NCBI RefSeq assembly: GCF_900218065.1
Contig: NZ_OBMU01000001.1
Location: 2,380,785-2,433,735 of the forward strand
Direction: 5' to 3'
From: Novosphingobium sp. Chol11
GTDB taxonomy: Bacteria > Pseudomonadota > Alphaproteobacteria > Sphingomonadales > Sphingomonadaceae
Length of the DNA stretch: 52,951 nt
Shown here: positions 37,262-43,760 of the stretch, in pieces
How positions within the stretch are numbered: the first letter of the stretch is position 1
Layout: every line of letters starts with the position of its first letter
Notes under the pieces: model-generated
The model's input: the letters and a program-made list of their open reading frames with translations, nothing else
Told to the model about the DNA's origin: nothing
Database searches by the model: none
Translations under genes and position numbers: made by a program

Positions 37262-37490
37262 ATGGTATTCAGATCGCGATCAGTTTCCGCTAGGCCAAGG
37301 CGGAGGCGCGCTGAAGGTTGGCGAAGGCAACGGAGCGGTCGTGAATGAACAAGGCAAGAAAATTCCGGGCCTGTATGCCGCGGGCCGAACGGCTGGGGGC
37401 GTCTGTTCCAACATATGTCAGCGGATGTCGGTTGCAGACTGTGTCTGTTCCGGAAGGTACGCCGCGCGATCGATTGTTCACCTCGCGCGG
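37262..37490 (+). pseudogene. Remnant of an FAD-dependent dehydrogenase (fumarate reductase/ketosteroid dehydrogenase type)
   Basis: The plus frame from 37260 reads QGGGALKVGEGNGAVVNEQG, then KKIPGLYAAGRTAGGVCSNI, then MSVADCVCSGRYAARSI. This is the C-terminal FAD-binding end of the succinate dehydrogenase/fumarate reductase-like flavoprotein family, in which G-x-IPGLYAAGE/R-x-GG and GMSLADCVFxGRxAG are conserved. The frame is blocked by TAG at 37257, no start or upstream two thirds exist, and the expected Y-A-S-G before MSVADC is degraded. It lies between the GST and phosphotransferase genes. The annotator should treat it as a broken gene. Confidence 0.75.
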
Positions 37491-37526
37491 CGCGCCAGCA
37501 CCAAGATCTTCTTCGTCAGTTTTAAT

Positions 37527-39110
37527 TTAGCTACTGCTGCATCGCGTACGAGCGACGATCTGACGGCACACATCCCCTGGGGTAACCTCTTCGAGCCATT
37601 CCTGCAGCATGTTCTCGATCCAGATCACCGCACTATAAAAGCCGCTTTCCAGCAGGCGAGGATCAGTTCGGCATTCAAGTGATGCCAAATATTCCTCGGG
37701 AAAATAGTCCAGTGCATCCGAAAGGATGGTGACGAACATGAAAATAGCCGTCGAAAAAATCGATGCCTTATATTGGAAATACAGTTCTTCTTTGTCGATC
37801 GGCGGGCACCCTTGGGCGGCGCATTCCTCTATGAAGATTTCGATCACGCGCTTGACCAAGCCGAGATGCTTGTCAGGCTCTGGCATCATGAGCATGCCGC
37901 TCAGCGCTTGAGCGATGCTCGCCTGCCCTGCCCCGCCCCAATCGAGTATTCCTGCTTGAAGCAGGCCGTTCTCATCGCGCCAAAACCAAGCGTTATCGAT
38001 GTTCAGGTTGATGTGACACAGACCGGTATAGTCGGGATTGGACAGCATATAGGCGAGCAACTTGTCCTTATGCTCCAGTCCAAACAGCACGTCTTCGCGC
38101 CACTTCTTAAGTAATTCCGGCTTTGTCACCGCCGGTGAAAAGATCTGGGGGGCAACGCGTCCGATAAAGTCGATCAGTCGATCAAGCCGCGGTTCGGGAT
38201 TCTCGATGCGCTGGAAATCCGGCGCAGCCTTGCCGAAGGGAAAGATGGCCTCGATATCATATCCCAGGCCGCCTCGTTTATGTGCGGCGACCAGACGGGC
38301 GAGGTTGCGCGTCAGAACTTCATAATGTTCCTCCACGCTGGGCACCTCATGGTCATACCCCTTGCGATATGCAGGCTCCACAGGATCGATCCCGAAGGGA
38401 ACCCGCTCGGTTATCAGAATATAGTTGCCGGTGTAGGAGCTGTAGTCGCCGAAATAATAACGGGTAACAGTAACGGGGAGCTGCCGTTCCCGGGAAAGGC
38501 GTCCTAATTCGATTTCGCCATTGGACAGCCGAAGCAACCCATATTTATGATGCACGTCACTTGGGGGAAATTTCACGAATAGTTCGGTCTGCAAGCCCGG
38601 CTCGTCGCGCGCATAGGACACGGTCAGGAGGCCGTTTTCCGAGGCGCCACGAATATCCAACTTGTCGAGAGCGACGATAGCGGTGACCTGATTGTCCCGC
38701 GACAAGACTTCGGCAACGTGGAACGCGGCAGTCAGGAAGGCGGGGCCAGCCTTGCGCAGTCCCGCTAGATCGATGGGGAATTCCAAGCCATAATGGTCAC
38801 CCGGCGTGATGTACAGATGCCGTTCAAGAAAGTCATCATAACTTAAGGCTGTCTTCGAGAAAGGCACGGCGGCACCAAGCGCCTCGGCATCCACCCAACC
38901 ATTGGGGCTGGCGATGCGGACCCGCTCCCTTCCGCTATCGTCTTTCGACTTCTCCGCGCAGACAACCATCGTGCCAAGAGGCAGATGATGAAGCTGGGCG
39001 CTATCATGCGCTGCATGTGCTGTGACTACTGCGCCGTCATTAGCCACAATCGGGCATCGCGCGCCAAGCGACACTGCAATCTCGTGAACAGTCGGCACAC
39101 TTCTCTCCAA
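37527..39110 (-). CDS. Phosphotransferase-like protein with N-terminal SH3-like domain; catalytic Asp replaced
   Basis: A 527-aa protein. Residues about 12-80 look like a bacterial SH3-type domain (G..VVCAEKS....RVRIASPNGWVDAEAL). The rest resembles the aminoglycoside/ecdysteroid-type phosphotransferase fold: a lysine in LFVKFPPSD (near 180), hinge ILITERVPFG (231-240), a loop CHINLNIDNAWFW (365-377) and the metal site ILDWGGAG (388-395). The usual Brenner motif HGDxxxxN is here H366-I-N368-L-N-I-D-N373, so the catalytic Asp is Asn. It may be inactive or work differently. It is downstream on the same strand as the monooxygenase pair, 204 bp behind. Confidence 0.7.
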   Translation of the reverse strand: MERSVPTVHEIAVSLGARCPIVANDGAVVTAHAAHDSAQLHHLPLGTMVVCAEKSKDDSGRERVRIASPNGWVDAEALGAAVPFSKTALSYDDFLERHLYITPGDHYGLEFPIDLAGLRKAGPAFLTAAFHVAEVLSRDNQVTAIVALDKLDIRGASENGLLTVSYARDEPGLQTELFVKFPPSDVHHKYGLLRLSNGEIELGRLSRERQLPVTVTRYYFGDYSSYTGNYILITERVPFGIDPVEPAYRKGYDHEVPSVEEHYEVLTRNLARLVAAHKRGGLGYDIEAIFPFGKAAPDFQRIENPEPRLDRLIDFIGRVAPQIFSPAVTKPELLKKWREDVLFGLEHKDKLLAYMLSNPDYTGLCHINLNIDNAWFWRDENGLLQAGILDWGGAGQASIAQALSGMLMMPEPDKHLGLVKRVIEIFIEECAAQGCPPIDKEELYFQYKASIFSTAIFMFVTILSDALDYFPEEYLASLECRTDPRLLESGFYSAVIWIENMLQEWLEEVTPGDVCRQIVARTRCSSS

Positions 39111-39305
39111 GCTTCGTCCGCAGCCACCATGTGATGCTCACCATATTACAGTAAACCGTGCATTTAAGCAAAGTAGCCGATAAGACAGATCAATTGCCAC
39201 CGCCGAGGCGCCCACCTTTGGTAGCGAGAAGTTCGACAATCACGACCTGACAAAACCCCTGAAGCCGTCCGCGATCGCTTCCTTGTTGAGCCGGTCGAAC
39301 CGGGG

Positions 39306-39325
39306 AAGCCGCCCTCAGGCGGCTT
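39306..39325 (-). terminator. Hairpin overlapping a stop codon
   Basis: AAGCCGCC (39306-39313) and GGCGGCTT (39318-39325) form a perfect 8-bp stem around a 4-nt loop. The TGA of the upstream gene (39315-39317) lies in the loop and edge of the stem. No T-run follows. It may mark the 3' end of the two-gene monooxygenase transcript or slow ribosome release. Confidence 0.45.
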
Positions 39326-40373
39326 CGTCCATGGCTTCAGCTGGGATGTTGGTGGGGCCGCCAATGTCATAGACGCGGGCGAGCAGGCCTACGAAGCTGT
39401 TGTCGTTCATCGGATCGGTCGGGACCTCGAACTGGACGCCACGCTTCTTCATGTCGTCGATCAGCATGTTGATTGCCAGTTCATGCGTGATGTCGTCACG
39501 ATGATCATAGGTCAGCCGGAAATCATCCATGTCCTTGAACAGGCGTGCGCCCCAATGGACCAGGAAGCGCATTTCCTGCTCAGGCACCTTCTGGTTGACC
39601 TCTCCAAAGGTTTCGATCTGCCAGCCGGTCGGGTCCTGCGGGTCGGCGCCAAAGGTCGAGCTGATGTCCATGCCCTGCGGCTTGCGCAGTGCGACGGGGC
39701 CCGTAGCCTGACCGTGATGGAACATCATTTCGTTCTCCACGACCACCGCGCGGCCCCACATCGGCGCGTTGATCTGGAACGGCTCGCCGCTCGGGCCATT
39801 GGGCCAGCAGTTGAAGCCGCCGCCAATCTTGCCATTATAATACCAGGCGATGACCTGGCCTTTCTTCGAACGCCAGCGATCGAACAGGCAGGACTTCGCC
39901 ATGGTCAGCAGCAGCCACAGCGGGGTATTCTCCATCGTCAGGCCACGGAAAACCGTGCCGTCCAGATGCGGAGGGCCGCCGATTGGGGTCGGACCCTGAA
40001 TATTGAAGAGGAAAGTTTCCGGCTCCGCATACTGGCAGTCCCAATAGTTGCGGACCAGCTCAAGGAAGCGGGAATTATAGTAGCAATCCTCGATCTCCGG
40101 GTAGAAACAGGTGCCGCCCTTGGCCAGATAGCCGCGAAATACCGGATTGAGGCCGATCATGTCCCAGGTCAGCTTGACACCTTCGGGAATGGTGCCGGAT
40201 GTCGTCGCGATCACCTCTTCTGGCGTTTTGAAGTTTTCGGCCATGATCAGCGGCCAGGGACCATTATCCCGCACGACCTGCAAAAGTCTTGCGTGCTGAT
40301 CGTTGCTATAGGCGTCGTCGATCAGCTGGGGCGGAGCGACCGGACGGAAGTTTTCGGCGAGATCGCGAAGCAT
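39315..40373 (-). CDS. Unknown protein with HxD...H motif, possible 2-oxoglutarate/Fe(II)-type oxygenase
   Basis: A 352-aa soluble protein from the ATG at 40373 (TTGGAG about 10 nt before). I do not recognise the family. GPPHLDGTVFRGL gives an H136-x-D138 pair. FHHGQATGPVALRKP gives H219/H220 with Arg230 ten residues later. The spacing fits a double-stranded beta-helix iron site with a 2-oxoglutarate-binding Arg, as in phytanoyl-CoA-hydroxylase-like enzymes. This is inference. It follows the Baeyer-Villiger monooxygenase by 85 bp on the same strand and is probably its partner in one pathway. Confidence 0.5.
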   Translation of the reverse strand: MLRDLAENFRPVAPPQLIDDAYSNDQHARLLQVVRDNGPWPLIMAENFKTPEEVIATTSGTIPEGVKLTWDMIGLNPVFRGYLAKGGTCFYPEIEDCYYNSRFLELVRNYWDCQYAEPETFLFNIQGPTPIGGPPHLDGTVFRGLTMENTPLWLLLTMAKSCLFDRWRSKKGQVIAWYYNGKIGGGFNCWPNGPSGEPFQINAPMWGRAVVVENEMMFHHGQATGPVALRKPQGMDISSTFGADPQDPTGWQIETFGEVNQKVPEQEMRFLVHWGARLFKDMDDFRLTYDHRDDITHELAINMLIDDMKKRGVQFEVPTDPMNDNSFVGLLARVYDIGGPTNIPAEAMDEAA

Positions 40374-40458
40374 AATCTGTGTCTCCAATTTCTTGCAACT
40401 GTCATCGCATAGGAATGAGGGTGGCCAGCCTGTAGGCACCAAAGCCACCCTAAGCGGA

Positions 40459-42441
40459 TCAAATCGTCAGCATTTCCATTTCACGCTGTGTGGCCGGAGC
40501 GTCGCCGTCCTTGCGCGTCACGTTGAAATCCTCTTCACGTGGGCTACGCAGATCGTGCCAGATGCGCGAGTTATGGCGTGGGATCGCGAGGATGACCTTC
40601 TTTTGCCCGTCACCGCCCGTGTCCCGATAATAGCCATGGGCGCTGCCACATTGCACCCAGGCGGTCTTCGCCAAGTTTGTATCGACATCGTCTATGAAGG
40701 CGTCCGTTGCCTGCTGAGAAACGTCAAAGGACGACAGATGATCGTCCACCATCCATTGCAGCAGTTCGACGATGTAATGGACCTGCTGTTCACTGACGAC
40801 CGCATGGTTGGCGACCAGATAGCTGTAGGGAGCGCCCATGAAGACGAAATTGGGGAAACCGGTGATCAACATGCCTTCATAGGAGAAGGGATGCGGATCG
40901 AACGCGTCCTTCAACGTCTTCCCGCCAGCGCCGCGAATGTCGAACTGCCGCCCGAAATGCAGGTTGTAGCCGGTCGAGAGCAGCAGCACGTCGCATTCGA
41001 TCCGCGTACCATCCGCCAGGATGACCGCGTTCGCATCGGCCTCCGCCAATTCGCCGCGCACGATCGACACATTGGGCTTCTTCAGCGTATCGTAAAATCC
41101 GCAATCCAGGATCGGACGCTTGGCGAAGACCGGGCAGTTGGGCGTCAGCAGTTCCACCATTTCCGGATCGTCGGGGAAATGGCTCTTCAGATAGCCTTCG
41201 CACATCATCCGCATGCCATCGTTGATCGGACCGAAGCCGCCGGTCTTCGCGGCATAGTCCTCGTCCTTCATGATCATGCCATGCATGTCGCGCATCTGGC
41301 TGTGCAGGCTCTGCAACCGCTTCCACTGCGCCACGAAGGGCACATGCTCCATGGCCCAACGCTCCAGTTCCGCCACCGGCGCATGCGCCTGCGGATTAGG
41401 GATGATGTGTTCGGGCTGGCGCTGGACGATGATCAACTCGCCGACCTTGTCGGCGATCGCGGTCGCCACCTGCACGCCGGAACAGCCGGTGCCGACCAGC
41501 ACGACCTTCTTGCCGGTAAGGTCGATGCTATGATTCCAGGCGGCCGAATGGATCACGGGACCCTTGAACGAGTCTAGATTCTTGACCTTGGGATAGTTGG
41601 GATTGTTGTTCGGCCCCACCGCCATGATGAGGACGTTGCACTCATAAGTTTCGGGCTTGCCGTTCCGTACCGCCTTCACGATCCAGATCTTGCGCGCCTC
41701 ATCCCACTCCGCGCCTTCGACCCAGGTTCCGAACTGGATACGATCACGCAGATTATATTTGTCGGTGACGCGGTCGAGGTAAGACAGGAATTCGGGGCCA
41801 CGCGGATAGAATTGGGTCCAGGACGCATTGGGTTCGAAGGAAAAGGAATAGATGCGGCTCGGCGTATCGACCGCAGCGCCCGGATAGGTGTTGGTCAACC
41901 AGTTGCCGCCCACCGTGTCCATCGCTTCCAGCACCGTGAAGTCGAAACCTGCCTGCTGCAGCTTGATCGCGGCGTTGATACCCATCATTCCCGCGCCGAC
42001 CACGATCACCTTGAAATCGGCAGGCGGCACGTCCGCCGCCTTGCGCACGCGCGTGTCGGTGGTGAAGCCGGCATGCTGGAAAGCAACATCCACGGACATT
42101 TCCGGCAGGTCCTGACCCAGCAGCAGACGGCTCATCCGCTTGAACATCGGCCGGTCCAGCTGCGGCATGACCGGCGGCTTGCCCGACTTCACCGCGAGGC
42201 GCAGGCGATCGCGAATTTCGGCGGCGATCGCCGGATCAATGGTCGGCCGCTCTTCATGCGCGTGGATATCCACGAACGTCTCGATCAGCTCTTCCTGTCG
42301 TCCGTCGATCGCATCCCAATAATGATGCAGCAACGTACGGTCGCCGGTGATCTGGATCAGCGCCATCAGCGCCATGGTGGGGTCAAGCGCGTCGATCGCG
42401 GCATGTATCCGAGAATCATTATTAGTGGCCGGGGCGTGCAT
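40459..42441 (-). CDS. Baeyer-Villiger-type flavin monooxygenase (4-hydroxyacetophenone monooxygenase-like)
   Basis: A 660-aa FAD/NADPH enzyme that should insert oxygen into a ketone to give an ester. A helical N-terminal extension of about 140 residues precedes the core, as in 4-hydroxyacetophenone monooxygenase. The FAD motif is VVGAGMMGINAA (147-158) and the NADPH motif VGTGCSG (316-322). The type-I Baeyer-Villiger fingerprint FxGxxxHxxxW is present as FKGPVIHSAAW (292-302), although the next residue is Asn instead of Pro or Asp. AGGAGAG lies 6 nt before the ATG. It is divergent from a TetR gene, with palindromes over its promoter. The substrate is unknown. Confidence 0.88.
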   Translation of the reverse strand: MHAPATNNDSRIHAAIDALDPTMALMALIQITGDRTLLHHYWDAIDGRQEELIETFVDIHAHEERPTIDPAIAAEIRDRLRLAVKSGKPPVMPQLDRPMFKRMSRLLLGQDLPEMSVDVAFQHAGFTTDTRVRKAADVPPADFKVIVVGAGMMGINAAIKLQQAGFDFTVLEAMDTVGGNWLTNTYPGAAVDTPSRIYSFSFEPNASWTQFYPRGPEFLSYLDRVTDKYNLRDRIQFGTWVEGAEWDEARKIWIVKAVRNGKPETYECNVLIMAVGPNNNPNYPKVKNLDSFKGPVIHSAAWNHSIDLTGKKVVLVGTGCSGVQVATAIADKVGELIIVQRQPEHIIPNPQAHAPVAELERWAMEHVPFVAQWKRLQSLHSQMRDMHGMIMKDEDYAAKTGGFGPINDGMRMMCEGYLKSHFPDDPEMVELLTPNCPVFAKRPILDCGFYDTLKKPNVSIVRGELAEADANAVILADGTRIECDVLLLSTGYNLHFGRQFDIRGAGGKTLKDAFDPHPFSYEGMLITGFPNFVFMGAPYSYLVANHAVVSEQQVHYIVELLQWMVDDHLSSFDVSQQATDAFIDDVDTNLAKTAWVQCGSAHGYYRDTGGDGQKKVILAIPRHNSRIWHDLRSPREEDFNVTRKDGDAPATQREMEMLTI

Positions 42442-42474
42442 CCTGTCTCTCCTGAATGTCCTCGTTCGCAGAAC

Positions 42475-42515
42475 TCAATTTAAATTGAATTACACTTCCA
42501 TGTGTAAATCGTCAA
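42475..42515 (-). promoter_or_regulatory. Monooxygenase promoter with two palindromic operators
   Basis: Minus strand: -35 TTGACG (42515-42510), 17-bp spacer, -10 TAATTC (42492-42487). An inverted repeat TTACAC-N6-GTGTAA (42490-42507) fills the spacer and touches the -10. A perfect 14-bp palindrome TCAATTTAAATTGA (42475-42488) overlaps the -10 end and the start-site region. This is a classic layout for repression by the divergent TetR protein; the assignment to that protein is inference. Confidence 0.6.
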
Positions 42516-42563
42516 TGGTGGCAGGCTTGCTATTTGCGCCTTTGCTGCGCAACGAGGCTGGAT

Positions 42564-43190
42564 ATGGACGGACAGAGCATCAAGAGGCGGGCAGGCCGCC
42601 CAACGCCAGAGGTGGCCGAACAGAAGCGCAACAACCTGATCCTGGTTGCGCTCAATGAATTTGCACGGACTGGATTTCATGCTGCGTCGCTGCGCGACAT
42701 TGCCGAAAAGGCTCAGGTGTCGAGCCGCACGCTCTACAATCACTTCCCTGACAAGCTCGCCCTGTTCGAAGCCTGCCTCGAACATTCTGGTGCGCAGATC
42801 CGGCCGGAACTCCCCGATCTGAAGGGCGACCTCCACACGCAGCTCATCACCTACGCCACCGAAATGCAGCGGCAGCTATTTTCGACGCAAAGCACTCAAA
42901 TGGCACGGCTGATTTACCGGGAGAGCAGCGAATTCGACGAACTGCGCAAGATCGCTCGCCTGCAGTTTGAACGGCATCAGGTCAGCCCTGTCGCTCGACT
43001 CCTGGAGGCGGAAGGCGTCGATCCGGCAGAGAGCCACCCTTTGGCCAAGCAATTCGTCGTCATGGCTCTTGGCGAGTGGCAGAGGCGATTGCTGTTCGGG
43101 GGAGAGTTGATGACGGATGAAGAAATGGCTGGGCACGCAAAGCTCGTAACCAACATATTCTTAAACGGTATCACAAGTCGCATCTCGTAA
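42564..43190 (+). CDS. TetR/AcrR-family transcriptional regulator
   Basis: A 208-aa repressor. The ATG at 42564 (GAGG 7 nt upstream) gives MDGQSIKRRAGRPTPEVAEQ; an earlier frame start has no ribosome site. The HTH is residues about 41-63 (SLRDIAEKAQVSSRTLYNHF), followed by PDKLALFEACLE. The C-terminal ligand domain is AefR-like, with TQMARLIYRESSEFDELRKI. It is divergent from the Baeyer-Villiger monooxygenase, and the 122-bp gap carries two palindromes over the monooxygenase promoter, so it most likely controls that gene and itself. The inducer is probably a pathway substrate. Confidence 0.9.
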   Translation: MDGQSIKRRAGRPTPEVAEQKRNNLILVALNEFARTGFHAASLRDIAEKAQVSSRTLYNHFPDKLALFEACLEHSGAQIRPELPDLKGDLHTQLITYATEMQRQLFSTQSTQMARLIYRESSEFDELRKIARLQFERHQVSPVARLLEAEGVDPAESHPLAKQFVVMALGEWQRRLLFGGELMTDEEMAGHAKLVTNIFLNGITSRIS

Positions 43191-43206
43191 TTGGCTGGCG
43201 TCCGGC

Positions 43207-43296
43207 CTAGGCAGGCTTGGGAAAATTGACTGCTTCCGCTTCTATGCAGGCGCTGAACAAGCCAAGCTTATCTGTAAAATGATTATAGAGCGTCCC
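43207..43296 (-). pseudogene. Decayed TetR-like fragment
   Basis: On the minus strand 43293-43207 reads TLYNHFTDKLGLFSACIEAE and then AVNFPKPA and a TAG. This clearly parallels TLYNHFPDKLALFEACLE of the intact neighbouring TetR, but in the opposite orientation. Before this the frame breaks; a shifted frame shows GDINKSG, a likely remainder of the HTH. There is no start and only about 30 codons survive. It is a remnant of a second regulator. Confidence 0.65.
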
Positions 43297-43475
43297 GACT
43301 TGTTGATATCGCCGCGGTCTTCCACTTCCTTGTTCTTGGTCGGTTGCATCTCCCCAAGCTGGTAATGGCGGACACATTCAAGGCACTGGCGCAGCGCCGA
43401 TAGCGGCTTCAACAGAGCGAGATTTGCATTTTGAAGCGCCGCAATCTAACGCTCCTTGCCATAAAGAAACTCAAG

Positions 43476-43492
43476 ACCGCCTTTTAGACGGT
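43476..43492 (-). terminator. Hairpin, probable native terminator of the original tRNA-Phe locus
   Basis: ACCGCC (43476-43481) and GACGGT (43487-43492) pair over 6 bp (one G-T) around TTTTA. On the minus strand it lies 31 nt past the CCA end of the tRNA-Phe fragment and is followed by CTTGAGTTTCTTT. This position is what is expected downstream of the original tRNA gene. Confidence 0.5.
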
Positions 43493-43522
43493 TTGCTGGC
43501 GTTTCAGGGCATTAGGAACAAA

Positions 43523-43569
43523 TGGTGCCCGGGGACGGAGTCGAACCGCCGACACTGCGATTTTCAGTC
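43523..43569 (-). repeat. tRNA-Phe 3' fragment, probable att site of an integrated element
   Basis: The minus strand holds the anticodon loop CTGAAAA (GAA), the 3' half of the anticodon stem (TCGCA), variable loop GTGTC, T arm GGCGG/CCGTC, acceptor strand CCCGGGC, A and CCA. The 5' half is missing: complementarity to a TGCGA stem stops after position 43569, and no D arm follows. Integrases that use tRNA genes leave exactly such a displaced 3' fragment. With this orientation the element lies to the right, and the intact tRNA-Phe should be beyond its far end. Confidence 0.8.
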
Positions 43570-43667
43570 TAAAGCATGGGTTTTCCGGCGGATGCCGAAC
43601 AATTCCCTTTGTCTGTATTTTTCAGGTACTTACGGGCAGGGTTCCATATTAGAGGGGCCGTAGGACT

Positions 43668-43714
43668 CCGGCTTATTCCGGCTATTTCCCTGCACGATTA
43701 CACCGGAATTACAC
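43668..43714. repeat. Short direct repeats beside the att fragment
   Basis: CCGGCTTATT (43668-43677) is followed directly by CCGGCTATTT (43678-43687). ATTACAC (43697-43703) recurs after CGGA at 43708-43714. Short direct repeats close to an att core are typical integrase arm-type or excisionase sites. The 43570-43760 gap otherwise holds no gene. Confidence 0.4.
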
Positions 43715-43760
43715 ACGTTTCTTGTACGCAATCAATTTCCCTAATCTCAGGAGTCAACTT

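Noticed and set aside
43424..43663. Open frame with CPGTESNRRHCDFQS
   Set aside because: This peptide is the well-known spurious translation across an antisense tRNA-Phe gene; it marks the att fragment and is not a protein.
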